From Embleya hyalina (GTDB lineage: Bacteria > Actinomycetota > Actinomycetes > Streptomycetales > Streptomycetaceae), in NCBI RefSeq assembly GCF_003967355.1, contig NZ_BIFH01000014.1, positions 1 to 64,000 of the forward strand: a DNA stretch of 64,000 nucleotides, in the 5' to 3' direction. The notes below the pieces were generated by a model. The model saw nothing but the letters and a program-made list of their open reading frames with translations, made no database searches and was not told the origin of the DNA. Positions 8,456 through 16,747 of this stretch are shown in pieces (the stretch's first letter is position 1; every line of letters begins with the position of its first letter). The position numbers and the translations under genes are program-made.

Positions 8456-8587
8456 GCGTTTCGGTCCACCCACCCCCTCCACCACCCGTTGCCCCGCGCG
8501 GATCGGCCGCGGACGCCCAGCCACCGGTGTGGCCGCCACGGCCCGCGAGCCGACGTGCCTCGACCCGTTGATCGGAAAACCTTCGTG

Positions 8588-10117
8588 ATGACCCCACCGC
8601 CCACGTTTTTGGGTATGCCGCCCTTTCCCGAGGCCGCTCGATCGGCCGTGTCGAATCCTCAGCTTCGGCACAATCTGCGCAAGGCCACCCATACCATCCG
8701 GGACAAACGAGCCCATGTGGTCGGTGAGCTTTCCGACTGGGCCGAGTTGCGGGCCGCCGGGGCGGCGATCAAGGACCGGACGTTGCGTCGGCTCGACGAG
8801 TACCTGGTCGCCGCCGAGGCGGCCGTCACCGCCGCCGGGGGCACCGTGCACTGGGCGGCGGACGCGGCCGAGGCGAATCGCATCGTCGCCGATCTGGTCC
8901 GGGCCACCGGGGAGACCGAGGTGGTCAAGGTCAAGTCGATGGTCACCCAGGAGATCGGGCTGAACGAGGCGTTGGCCGCCGAGGGGATTCGGGCCTACGA
9001 GACCGATCTGGCCGAGTTGATCGTGCAGTTGGGCGACGACCTGCCCTCGCACATCCTGGTGCCGGCCATCCACCGCAACCGGGCCGAGATCCGGGAGATC
9101 TTCGTCCGGGAGATGGCCGAGTGGGGGGTGCCGGCCCCGCCCGGGCTCACCGACGAGCCGGCCGCGCTGGCCGAGGCCGCGCGGCGACACCTGCGGGAGC
9201 GCTTCCTGTCCGCGAAGGTCGCGGTGTCCGGGGCGAACTTCCTGGTCGCCGAGACCGGCACCCTGGTCGTGGTCGAGTCGGAGGGCAACGGGCGGATGTG
9301 TCTGACCCTGCCCGAGACGCTGATCTCCGTGGTCGGCATCGAGAAGGTGGTGCCGACCTGGGCCGACCTGGAGGTGTTCCTGCAACTCCTGCCCAGGAGT
9401 TCGACCGGCGAGCGGATGAATCCGTACACCTCGACGTGGACCGGCGTCACCCCCGGCGACGGGCCGCGGGACTTCCACCTGGTGCTGCTCGACAACGGCC
9501 GTACCGACGTGCTCGCCGATACCACCGGGCGGCAGGCGTTGCGCTGCATCCGGTGTTCGGCCTGCCTGAACGTGTGTCCGGTCTACGAGCGCACCGGGGG
9601 GCACGCGTACGGGTCGGTGTACCCCGGGCCGATCGGCGCGATCCTGGTGCCGCAACTGCGGGGCGTGGCGAGCGGGAAGGTGGACCCGCAGACCGCGTCG
9701 TTGCCCTACGCGTCGTCGTTGTGCGGTGCCTGCTACGAGGTGTGCCCGGTCGCCATCGACATCCCCGAGGTACTGGTGCACCTGCGCGAACAGGTGGTCG
9801 AGGGCGGCGGCCATCGGGCCGAGCGGGCGGCGATGCGGGCGGCCGAGTGGGTGCTCGACGACGCGAAGCGGCTGCGCACCGTACAGCGGGTCGCGGCCCG
9901 CTCGCGTCGGCTGCTGCCCCGCCGCGCGCCCGGCCCGGGCGCGGCCTGGTCGGACAGCCGGGCCCTGCCGGAGGTGCCGGCGCGGTCCTTCCGCGACTGG
10001 TGGGTGCGCGAACGGAGCGCGCCGCCGCCACAACCCCCGGCCGCTTCGCCACAACCCCCGGCCGCTTCGGCGCAACCGCCGGCGGAGCAGAACCGGATCG
10101 AGGAGGACGACCGATGA
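8588..10117 (+). CDS. lutB: L-lactate utilisation iron-sulfur protein LutB
   Basis: 509 aa. The N-terminal two thirds is the LUD domain (about 70-300), followed by two [4Fe-4S] ferredoxin-type motifs, CIRCSACLNVCPVY and CGACYEVCPVAI, and a C-terminal helical region. It transfers electrons in the LutABC lactate oxidase. The last 45 residues are an unusual Pro/Gln/Ala tail with internal tandem repeats. Start ATG 8588 is chosen from homologous N-terminal layout (FPEAARSAVSNPQLRHNLRKATHTIR); GTG 8585 is adjacent and the ribosome-binding site is weak. The stop overlaps lutC by ATGA. Confidence 0.93.
   Translation: MTPPPTFLGMPPFPEAARSAVSNPQLRHNLRKATHTIRDKRAHVVGELSDWAELRAAGAAIKDRTLRRLDEYLVAAEAAVTAAGGTVHWAADAAEANRIVADLVRATGETEVVKVKSMVTQEIGLNEALAAEGIRAYETDLAELIVQLGDDLPSHILVPAIHRNRAEIREIFVREMAEWGVPAPPGLTDEPAALAEAARRHLRERFLSAKVAVSGANFLVAETGTLVVVESEGNGRMCLTLPETLISVVGIEKVVPTWADLEVFLQLLPRSSTGERMNPYTSTWTGVTPGDGPRDFHLVLLDNGRTDVLADTTGRQALRCIRCSACLNVCPVYERTGGHAYGSVYPGPIGAILVPQLRGVASGKVDPQTASLPYASSLCGACYEVCPVAIDIPEVLVHLREQVVEGGGHRAERAAMRAAEWVLDDAKRLRTVQRVAARSRRLLPRRAPGPGAAWSDSRALPEVPARSFRDWWVRERSAPPPQPPAASPQPPAASAQPPAEQNRIEEDDR
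10027..10068 (+). repeat. 21-bp tandem repeat in the lutB 3' end
   Basis: Two perfect copies of a 21-base unit (GCCACAACCCCCGGCCGCTTC), followed by a degenerate third, encode the PQPPAAS tail of LutB. The unit keeps reading frame (seven codons), so copy number could vary without disrupting lutC coupling. Confidence 0.7.
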
Positions 10118-10800
10118 GTTCGCGTGAAGCGATCCTGGCCCGGGTCCGCCGGGCGCTCGCCGACGTGCCGCGCGACGACGACTTCCCCGTCGCGCGCGAC
10201 TACGCGCGGGCGCATGTCGCCGAAGGTGTGCTGGAGCTGTTCGTCGAGCACCTGCGCGACTATCGGGCCGTGGTGCACGAGGTCGCCGAGGACGCCCTCC
10301 CCGACGCGGTCGCGGCGGCGGTCGGGCGGCGCGGGGCCCGCACCGTGGTGACCCCGGCCGGACTGCCGGCGGCCTGGACGGCCGGACTCGCCGAGGGGGT
10401 GTGCCTGGCGGACGGCTGGGAGTACGGGCAATTGTACGAAGATAGTATTAATAACAGGCCTGAGCTCGTCGAAGCCGCCGGCATCCTGACCACGCACGCC
10501 CTCGACACCGCCGACGGCGTGCTCACCGCCGCCGCCGTCGGCATCGCCGAAACCGGCACGATCGTGCTCGACGCCGGACCCGGCCAGGGCCGTCGGGCGT
10601 TGACCCTGGTACCGGACTGGCACCTGTGTGTGATGCGCGCCGCCGACGTGGTCGCCTCGGTGCCGCGGGCGCTCGAACGACTGGACCCCGGTCGACCGCT
10701 GACCTGGATCTCCGGACCGTCCGCGACCAGCGACATCGAGCTGAATCGGGTCGAGGGGGTGCACGGGCCGCGCACCCTCGAAGTCCTGATCGTGCGGTGA
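10114..10800 (+). CDS. lutC: L-lactate utilisation protein LutC (LUD domain)
   Basis: 228 aa LUD-family protein. The conserved C-terminal half is clear (GVLTAAAVGIAETGTIVLD, LVPDWHLCVMRAADVV, SDIELNRVEGVHGPR). ATG overlaps the lutB stop (ATGA). Oddity: codons 106-115, bases 10429-10456, are strongly AT-rich (21 of 28 bases) in an otherwise very GC-rich gene and encode QLYEDSINNR, inside a segment between the two conserved halves that is longer than I expect for this family. The frame remains open, so the protein may be functional. Confidence 0.92.
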   Translation: MSSREAILARVRRALADVPRDDDFPVARDYARAHVAEGVLELFVEHLRDYRAVVHEVAEDALPDAVAAAVGRRGARTVVTPAGLPAAWTAGLAEGVCLADGWEYGQLYEDSINNRPELVEAAGILTTHALDTADGVLTAAAVGIAETGTIVLDAGPGQGRRALTLVPDWHLCVMRAADVVASVPRALERLDPGRPLTWISGPSATSDIELNRVEGVHGPRTLEVLIVR

Positions 10801-10830
10801 CGGGCCGCCGATCATTTACAGTCCATAGGC

Positions 10831-11505
10831 GTGGCACCTGATACGAAGGCACTCGTCCGCTCGACCAAGAACCTGATGGAGATGGTCGACCTCCTCGGCA
10901 ACACCAGTCCGCCCGAGGCGTACGACGCGATCGCCGAGCAGCTGGCGAACACGCGGCGGCTGCTCGGCCAGTTGACCGCGCCGGTGCCGACCACGCTGTG
11001 CAACGAGCATCCGCACGGTCCGGTCGACGAGGACGCCCGGGACAAGTGCCTGTTCTGCGAGAACCGGCGGCGGCGCGGCCGGGCCCGGGACGCGGCCGAC
11101 GCACGACCGCGTTCGGCGCCGTGCCCCCGGCACCCCGAACGCGGCCTGCTCGCGCTCGGCGAGACGTGTCCGCTGTGCGGCGGCCCCGAGGGCGTGTCGA
11201 TGCCGCGTCAGGGCGTGCCGAGCGTGCGCGACCCGCGACCGGCCCCGTTGGCCGGTGTCCGCGGCGTCGACATGCGGCTGACCGTGCTCACCCGGCAACT
11301 CGCCGGGATGGCGGGCGAACCGGGACAGGACGCGCGCGGGGAGGCGTTGCTCGCCGCCGCGGTCGACGCGCTCAAGGGCGCCCAGGGGCTGATCCAGGCG
11401 GCCAACGCGTTCTCCGAGGGGCGCGGCGACGAGGCGTACAACACCGCCACCCGGGTCGCGCGCGGCCTGCGCGCCACGGCCGCCGAGGTGCTGGAGGACC
11501 TGTGA
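10831..11505 (+). CDS. zinc-ribbon protein of unknown function
   Basis: 224 aa, cytoplasmic. Two probable metal-binding cysteine clusters occur: C-x15-C-x2-C in the segment TLCNEHPHG...CLFCENRR and CPRHPERG...CPLCGG. The N-terminus (about 1-50) and C-terminus (about 145-224, AAAVDALKGAQGLIQAANAF) are helical and Ala-rich. GTG 10831 lies only 30 bases past lutC with no clear ribosome-binding site, so the mRNA may be leaderless or read through from lut. Streptomycete hypothetical proteins of this type exist; I assign no function. Confidence 0.75.
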   Translation: MAPDTKALVRSTKNLMEMVDLLGNTSPPEAYDAIAEQLANTRRLLGQLTAPVPTTLCNEHPHGPVDEDARDKCLFCENRRRRGRARDAADARPRSAPCPRHPERGLLALGETCPLCGGPEGVSMPRQGVPSVRDPRPAPLAGVRGVDMRLTVLTRQLAGMAGEPGQDARGEALLAAAVDALKGAQGLIQAANAFSEGRGDEAYNTATRVARGLRATAAEVLEDL

Positions 11506-11527
11506 GCCGGCCGGCCCGCGCCGGTTG

Positions 11528-12085
11528 TCAGTCCTCGTAGGTCGAGGCGATCGGGTCGTGCCCGTTCCATACGACGAAGACCGACGAGGTCTGCCCGTGT
11601 CGGAAGAAGTCGACCCGGATCCACCGGTCGCCCGGCCACACCTTGACCGCCCACCCCGAGTTCGGCGTCGCGGCGATCAGCGTCGCGGTGGTCGCCTGGT
11701 AGCGGAACGACGCCCGCCCGCCGCGCACCTCGAAGCTCTGCACCGCCGCGGCCGGCGGCTGCTCCCGCAACTGCGCGGGCGGCGGCGCCGGCGGGGCCTT
11801 CGTGGTCGGCGGGGTCGTGGTCGGGGGCGGGGAGGACGAGGTCGGCGGCGGGGTGCGGTTGACGGCCGAGATCAGGTCCGGCGCCTCGGAGGTCGGCGGC
11901 GCCGAGGGCGTGGGCGGCGGCGTGGTCACCGAGGGCGGCGGCACGTCGCCGGCCACCGGGCTCGGCGGCCTGGGCGGCTCGAACACGGTCTCGCGCAGCA
12001 CGCTGCGCACCCCCCACCAGGAGAGCGCGACGGCGACCGCGGTCACCGCGAGCCATACCGAGATCGACGTGATGATTCTCCGCAC
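11528..12085 (-). CDS. membrane-anchored Pro/Thr-rich extracytoplasmic protein
   Basis: 185 aa. A single N-terminal membrane segment (VWLAVTAVAVALSWWGVRSVL, about residues 9-28) precedes a Pro/Ser/Thr-rich linker (about 35-105) and a small C-terminal beta-rich domain (about 110-185, ASFRYQATTATLIAATPNSG). The layout is a type II anchored protein spanning the wall with a domain outside. GTG 12085 is preceded by GGAGG. It is divergent from the response regulator and its partner kinase, so it may be linked to that signal pathway, but no function is known. Confidence 0.8.
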   Translation of the reverse strand: MRRIITSISVWLAVTAVAVALSWWGVRSVLRETVFEPPRPPSPVAGDVPPPSVTTPPPTPSAPPTSEAPDLISAVNRTPPPTSSSPPPTTTPPTTKAPPAPPPAQLREQPPAAAVQSFEVRGGRASFRYQATTATLIAATPNSGWAVKVWPGDRWIRVDFFRHGQTSSVFVVWNGHDPIASTYED

Positions 12086-12123
12086 GAGCCCTATCCTCCC
12101 GCCCCGAGCCCGCCCCTCACCGG

Positions 12124-12179
12124 CGGGGTGGAGCCGACGGCACGGGCCCTCCCGGGCGGGGTGGAGCCGACGGTACGGG
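12124..12179 (+). repeat. 33-bp-period direct repeat upstream of the response regulator
   Basis: A 23-base sequence beginning CGGGGTGGAGCCGACGG occurs at 12124-12146 and 12157-12179 with one mismatch, ending 14 bases before the response-regulator ATG. It is placed like paired binding sites for an OmpR-type regulator, possibly autoregulation. Confidence 0.6.
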
Positions 12180-12193
12180 TACGGTTCCGAACC

Positions 12194-12871
12194 ATGGCAC
12201 AGGTGCTCGTTGTCGAGGACGACCAATTCGTACGTTCGGCGCTGATCCGCTACCTCACCTCGTCCTCCCACGCGGTGCGCAGCGTGGGCACCGCCCTGGA
12301 GGCGCTGCGCGAGGTGGCCCAGTACTCGTTCGACGTGGTCATCCTGGACCTCGGCCTGCCGGATCTGGACGGATCCGAGGCATTGAAGATGTTGCGCGGC
12401 ATATCCGACGTCCCGGTGATCATCGCGACCGCCCGGGACGACGAGGCGGAGGTGGTCCGGCTGCTCAACGCCGGCGCCGACGACTATGTGACGAAGCCGT
12501 TCTCCGGGGAGCACCTGGGTGCCCGGTTGTCGGCCGTGCTGCGCCGCGCGCGCGGCGGCAGCACACCCGAGGTGTTCACCACCGGCGGGCTGCGGATCGA
12601 CACCCGGCGCCGTGAGGCGCACCTGGACGGCCGCGAACTGGAGTTGACCCGACGCGAGTTCGACCTGTTGGCGTTCCTGGCCGCGCGGGCCGGCCGGGTG
12701 GTGCCGCGGCGGGAGATCCTGGCCGAGGTGTGGGGTCAGGCGTACGGGGACGACCAGACCATCGACGTGCACCTGTCGTGGTTGCGCCGCAAGCTCGGCG
12801 AGAAGGCGCGGGAGCCGAGATATCTGCATACCGTGCGGGGCGTCGGGGTGAAGCTGGAGCCCCCGGCGTGA
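12194..12871 (+). CDS. OmpR/PhoB-family response regulator
   Basis: 225 aa. Receiver domain (1-118) with acidic pocket ED at 8-9, phospho-acceptor D52 (VVILDLGLPDLDG) and K in YVTKPF; C-terminal winged HTH (about 128-222) with the transactivation-loop pattern LTRREFDLLAFLA and recognition helix TIDVHLSWLRRKL. It should be phosphorylated by the kinase encoded immediately downstream, whose GTG overlaps its stop (GTGA). A 33-base-period repeat sits just upstream of the start. Confidence 0.95.
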   Translation: MAQVLVVEDDQFVRSALIRYLTSSSHAVRSVGTALEALREVAQYSFDVVILDLGLPDLDGSEALKMLRGISDVPVIIATARDDEAEVVRLLNAGADDYVTKPFSGEHLGARLSAVLRRARGGSTPEVFTTGGLRIDTRRREAHLDGRELELTRREFDLLAFLAARAGRVVPRREILAEVWGQAYGDDQTIDVHLSWLRRKLGEKAREPRYLHTVRGVGVKLEPPA

Positions 12872-14382
12872 GACTGCGCTCGGGCGGGCGCGGGGCGACG
12901 GGGCGGCGCGGGGAGGGCCGGTCCGGTGGTCGGGCGGCGGGTGCGGCCGAGCGGGCCGATGGGTCCGCCCGGGTCCCGAGGTCGGCCGGCCCGAGGCCGG
13001 CCCGGGCGCCGAGGGGGCTGCGGGGCACGCTCGTCCGGGTCTCGTTGGCGGTGACCACGATGGTGGCGCTGGCGTTCCTGATCCCGCTGGTCCTGGTGAT
13101 CCGGGAGATCGCCGCGGACCGGACCTTCACCGATGCCGAGCGGCAGGCCGCCGCGTTGCAGCCGGCGCTGGTGATCACCACCGAACGGGCCGCGCTGGAG
13201 CCGGCGATCGCGAGTGTGCCGGCCGGATCGGGCGGGCGGATCGCGATCCACCTGCCCGACGGGTCGGTGCTCGGGCGGCCGCGCGCGAGCGAGCACAACG
13301 TGGCGGGCGCGCGCGAGTCGGCCCGCTCGTTCCGGGTCCGGGCGGGCGGCGGCTGGGCGCTGTTGCAGCCGGTGGTGCTGGACCAGGGGCGGATCACGGT
13401 GATCGAGGTGTACGTCCCGGACGGCGATCTCGACCACGGCGTGGGCACCGCGTGGCTGGTGCTGACCGGGGTGGCGGTGGTGCTGGTCGGCGGTTCGGTC
13501 CTGGTCGCCGACCGGCTCGGCGCGCAGGTGGTGCGCTCGGCCCGGGCGCTGGCCGCCGCCGCGCGTTCGCTGGGTACGGGCGACCTGGAGGCGCGGATCG
13601 CCCCGCAGGGCCCCTCCGAACTCCAGGAGGCCGCCACGTCGTTCAACACGATGGCCGATCGGGTCGAGCAACTGCTGGCCAACGAGCGGGAGATGGCCGC
13701 CGACCTGTCGCATCGGCTGCGCACCCCGCTGACCGCGCTGCGGCTGAACGCGGCGGCGCTCGGGGACGATCCGGTGGCCGAGCAGACCCGGGACGCGGTG
13801 GCGCGGCTGGAGCGCGAGGTGGACGAGTTGATCCGCGGCGCGCGGCGGTCCAGCGCGAGCATCGAGCGGGTGGGCTGCGACGCGGCGGAGGTGGTGCGGG
13901 CCCGGATGGACTTCTGGTCCGCGCTGGCCGAGGACGAGGATCGCCCGTGGCAGCTGGTGGGCGCGGAGGTGCCGGTACGGGTCCCGGTGTCCCGGGGCGA
14001 CCTGGCCGCCGGTCTGGACGCGATGTTGGGCAACGTGTTCCGGCACACCGAGGAGGGGGTGCCGTTCTCGGTCACCCTGCACGCGGGCCGGGAATCGGTG
14101 ATCCTGCTCGTCGCCGACGGCGGCCCCGGCATCGCCGATCCGGAGACCGCGCTGCGGCGTGGGCACGGCCAGGGCGGCGACGGCTCGACCGGCCTGGGTC
14201 TGGACATCGTGCGCCGGCTCGCGGAGGCCACCGGGGGAGAGGTCGACCTGGGTCGATCGGTGCTCGGCGGCGCGGAGGTGAGCGTACGCCTGGGCGCGGG
14301 CCGTACGGACGCGGTCACCCGGCGCAGTCGTCGGGCCGGCAAGAGTCGGCGCGGACGGCGCCGGCCGGTGTCGGCCGAGTGA
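12868..14382 (+). CDS. sensor histidine kinase
   Basis: 504 aa. A basic, low-complexity 50-residue N-terminus leads to a first membrane helix (VSLAVTTMVALAFLIPLVLVI), an extracytoplasmic sensor loop (about 75-190), a second helix (WLVLTGVAVVLVGGSVLV), HAMP (about 215-270), HisKA with DLSHRLRTPL (His282) and an HATPase domain (N-box MLGNVFRHTEEG, G1 DGGPGI, G2 GSTGLGLDIVRRL). It overlaps the response-regulator stop by GTGA, so the pair is co-translated. The stimulus is unknown. The unusually long basic N-terminus could indicate an internal start. Confidence 0.93.
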   Translation: MRLRSGGRGATGRRGEGRSGGRAAGAAERADGSARVPRSAGPRPARAPRGLRGTLVRVSLAVTTMVALAFLIPLVLVIREIAADRTFTDAERQAAALQPALVITTERAALEPAIASVPAGSGGRIAIHLPDGSVLGRPRASEHNVAGARESARSFRVRAGGGWALLQPVVLDQGRITVIEVYVPDGDLDHGVGTAWLVLTGVAVVLVGGSVLVADRLGAQVVRSARALAAAARSLGTGDLEARIAPQGPSELQEAATSFNTMADRVEQLLANEREMAADLSHRLRTPLTALRLNAAALGDDPVAEQTRDAVARLEREVDELIRGARRSSASIERVGCDAAEVVRARMDFWSALAEDEDRPWQLVGAEVPVRVPVSRGDLAAGLDAMLGNVFRHTEEGVPFSVTLHAGRESVILLVADGGPGIADPETALRRGHGQGGDGSTGLGLDIVRRLAEATGGEVDLGRSVLGGAEVSVRLGAGRTDAVTRRSRRAGKSRRGRRRPVSAE

Positions 14383-14701
14383 CCCGGCGCTTTCGGCCGG
14401 TTGTCGACGGTCGATTTTCTCACGGTGAGTCACCGGTCGTGCGCCCCCCGGAACCTTGGCGACGATTCACTCTTAAGAGGGCCTTAAACCCTCGTCCCGG
14501 GCCCAATCCGGTCGGGCCGACAGGTGTTCTTCGGCCACGGTTTTCACTAGCCTTCACAACGACGGTCCATTCGGAACCAACGGGACTCCCCCCTTTCCGA
14601 GTGGGCCAGGCGCAGCCCAATCCCCCCCAGGGTCTGTAGCCGTTCGGGGATCTGATCCCCGGCCGTTCGTGTCCCCACCCCCACCCGGGGCGCGACGGCA
14701 C
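14383..14701. other. structured non-coding region after the histidine kinase
   Basis: About 320 bases without a credible protein gene but with several potential structures: GAGGG-n7-CCCTC near 14476-14492, ACTC/GAGT pairing around the C-run near 14585-14600, and a perfect CGGGGATC-T-GATCCCCG hairpin near 14645-14661. The local composition (A/T-containing patches such as CTTAAGAGGGCCTTAA) differs from the flanking coding DNA. The strong terminator at 14702-14739 ends the region, so a non-coding RNA is possible. A 45-codon minus-strand frame (14557 to 14420, starting GTGAAGGCTAG) has no convincing ribosome-binding site. Confidence 0.45.
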
Positions 14702-14739
14702 CCGGCCCGAGAGCGTGAGCTCTCGGGCCGGCCTTTTTT
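14702..14739 (+). terminator. intrinsic terminator with U-tract
   Basis: CCGGCCCGAGAGC-GTGA-GCTCTCGGGCCGG forms a perfect 13-bp stem with a 4-base loop, followed by six T residues at 14734-14739 on the plus strand. It would terminate transcripts from the two-component operon or from an RNA encoded in the preceding gap. Confidence 0.88.
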
Positions 14740-14742
14740 GCC

Positions 14743-15972
14743 CTACAGCGCGCCGACGCCGTGCAGGAACGCCTTCGTCTTCTCCGGCTCGTACATGAAC
14801 TCCTCGAACTCCGCCGGGTTGTCGAACGCGCTCATGATCGCGTCGCAGACGGCCGGGCAGTCGTTGCCCGCGCCCATCAGCATCCGCATGTGCTCCGGCG
14901 GGGCGCCGAGCAGGGCGGTGGAGAACTTCACCCCGTGCCGCGCGCGGTCCCAGAACGTGGCGAAGAGCGACTCCATCCAGTCCGCGTCGAACGGCCGGTC
15001 CCCGTGCGCCACGATCGCGTTCAGGTACAGGTCGGCCGCCCGCGCGGCGTTGTTGGCGCCCTGGCCGCTGAGCGGGTCGTTGGTGACCAGCACGTCGCCG
15101 ATCCCCAGGGCGACTCCGCCGGAGGGGAGTCGGGCGACCGGCTTGCGCACGATGGGGGAGAAGCCGCCGCTGAGCACGCACATCGGGTCGGTGAGTTCGG
15201 CCCGGCTGATCCGGTCGTGGTCCCACGGCGCGAACTGCCGCACCACGTCGCGCATCAGCGCCCAGTAGATCTGCGGGTCGCGCACCCCGCCGAACACGTC
15301 CAGCGGTCCGCCGGGGATCGCCTCGAGCAGGATCATGTCGCACGGCCCGGACAGGGTCAGGCCCGGGAACATGATGATCTCGCCCGCCTCGGGGATGGCG
15401 TTGACGTGCAGCGCGTCGTGCCCCACCGCCGGCCTGGGCGTCGCGCCGTGGAAGTAGGCGACCGCCAACTGCCGCTGCGGGGTCGTGAATTCGGACTTCT
15501 CGTGGTCCCGGTCGAACATCGACACCAACTCGCCCTTGCCGGCGGCCACCACCACGAGGTCGTAGGCACGGGTGAACCAGTCGATGTCGGACACCGCGAC
15601 CGGGTGCACCACCAGGTTGCCGCCCCGGGCCACGAACAGCTCCATCCAGGCGGGCATCTTCATCCGCTGGTCCACCGACTGCGCGCCGCCCAGATCGCCC
15701 AGCCAGTCCACCACGGGCGTGCCGTCCGGGCCGGGGATGGTGAAGCCCGCCCGGTCGATCGGCGGCACCCGGTCGGCCCACAGGTCCAGCCCGTGCGGCC
15801 GTTCGAGGGCGACCGTCGAGGGCATCATGATCTGCGTCGAGGTCACCCGGCCCGCGCGTATCTCGTCGGGCGTGCGCTCGGTCATCACGGTCACGTCGTA
15901 GCCGTGGGCGAGCAATCCCAGGCCGAGCTGGAGCCCGGATTGGCCGGCACCGACGATGAGGATCCTGCGCAT
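14743..15972 (-). CDS. styrene/indole monooxygenase (StyA)-family flavoprotein
   Basis: 409 aa, similar in length to StyA. N-terminal FAD-binding Rossmann motif GAGQSG (residues 8-13), the segment YDLVVVAAGKGELVSMFDRD that matches the StyA YDLLVVCTGKYALGKVF region, and a second FAD motif GIGDVLVTNDPLSGQGANNAA. Family members are group E flavin monooxygenases that epoxidise styrene, indole or related alkenes using FADH2 from a separate reductase (StyB). No reductase gene is adjacent. ATG 15972 follows GGGAAGGGA. Substrate unknown. Confidence 0.85.
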   Translation of the reverse strand: MRRILIVGAGQSGLQLGLGLLAHGYDVTVMTERTPDEIRAGRVTSTQIMMPSTVALERPHGLDLWADRVPPIDRAGFTIPGPDGTPVVDWLGDLGGAQSVDQRMKMPAWMELFVARGGNLVVHPVAVSDIDWFTRAYDLVVVAAGKGELVSMFDRDHEKSEFTTPQRQLAVAYFHGATPRPAVGHDALHVNAIPEAGEIIMFPGLTLSGPCDMILLEAIPGGPLDVFGGVRDPQIYWALMRDVVRQFAPWDHDRISRAELTDPMCVLSGGFSPIVRKPVARLPSGGVALGIGDVLVTNDPLSGQGANNAARAADLYLNAIVAHGDRPFDADWMESLFATFWDRARHGVKFSTALLGAPPEHMRMLMGAGNDCPAVCDAIMSAFDNPAEFEEFMYEPEKTKAFLHGVGAL

Positions 15973-16109
15973 GGCTGAAGTCCCTTCCCCTGATCAAGTC
16001 GCATGCATCGTATGGCTCGCGCTGCGTGTTCACGGGGGCACCGACGGGAACTCGGGGGCCGCCGAACGGAGATCGGGCCTCGGCCGTCGGCGGGCTCGGG
16101 GTGTCCACC

Positions 16110-16589
16110 TCAGGGGCGGGGCGCCGTCCACCGCTCGCGTGTGCTCCAGCCGGAATCCCGGTCCCGGTCGTCCCGGATCCGCACGCTCCAGTAGTACGTG
16201 GTGCCCGATTCGTAGCGGAACCCCGACGGCCGCACCCCGGCGTGCTGCGCGGAGTGCACGACCCCGCTGTCCCACACGTCCGGGTCGACGCCGCCGGCGA
16301 GCACCGTGTCCAGCGAGACCGGATCGGCGGAGATGACCAGCCGGTAGGTGCGCTGCGCGCGGTCGTGGCCGCGGTCGCGGTAGCGGACCGCCCAGCCGAT
16401 CCCGTCGGACCCCGTCCGCGCCTCGTCCGACTGCGCGACCACGGTCGGCGCCTGCCGGGACGCCGGCGATCCGGAGCGGGCCGCGTACCCGAGCAGGCTG
16501 CCCGCCAGTACCACGCCGGTCGACAGCACCAGACCCGTGAGCAGCACCGGGCCCACCCGTCCCACGCGTCGTGCCGACCCCACGAGCAC
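16110..16589 (-). CDS. small exported protein with FN3-like C-terminus
   Basis: 159 aa. The N-terminus is a signal-anchor or signal peptide (RRVGRVGPVLLTGLVLSTGVVLAGSLLGYAA). The mature part is beta-rich and ends with TTYYWSVRIRDDRDRDSGWS, which resembles the fibronectin-III-like segment YYWRVRVWD.....SxWS found at the N-terminus of bacterial alpha-L-rhamnosidases. No catalytic domain follows, so it may be an extracellular binding module on its own. GTG 16589 has GGGACGGG upstream; GTG 16583 is an alternative. Confidence 0.7.
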   Translation of the reverse strand: MLVGSARRVGRVGPVLLTGLVLSTGVVLAGSLLGYAARSGSPASRQAPTVVAQSDEARTGSDGIGWAVRYRDRGHDRAQRTYRLVISADPVSLDTVLAGGVDPDVWDSGVVHSAQHAGVRPSGFRYESGTTYYWSVRIRDDRDRDSGWSTRERWTAPRP

Positions 16590-16747
16590 CCCGTCCCAGG
16601 CGGCGGATGATCACGCGACCCTAGACATGTGACACGCGTCACCGGAAGCCCCCGCGATCGGTGCGCGGGACGCCGCCGCCGACGCGCGGGCGGGGTCGTA
16701 TCCGGGTTGGGTCCGGGACGGGGTCGGCGAGCAGGCAGGATAGACGG

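Noticed and set aside
14420-14557. 45-codon minus-strand frame in the structured gap
   Set aside because: It is open but lacks a proper ribosome-binding site and has Gly/Arg/Pro-rich composition; kept only as a remark in the non-coding region.
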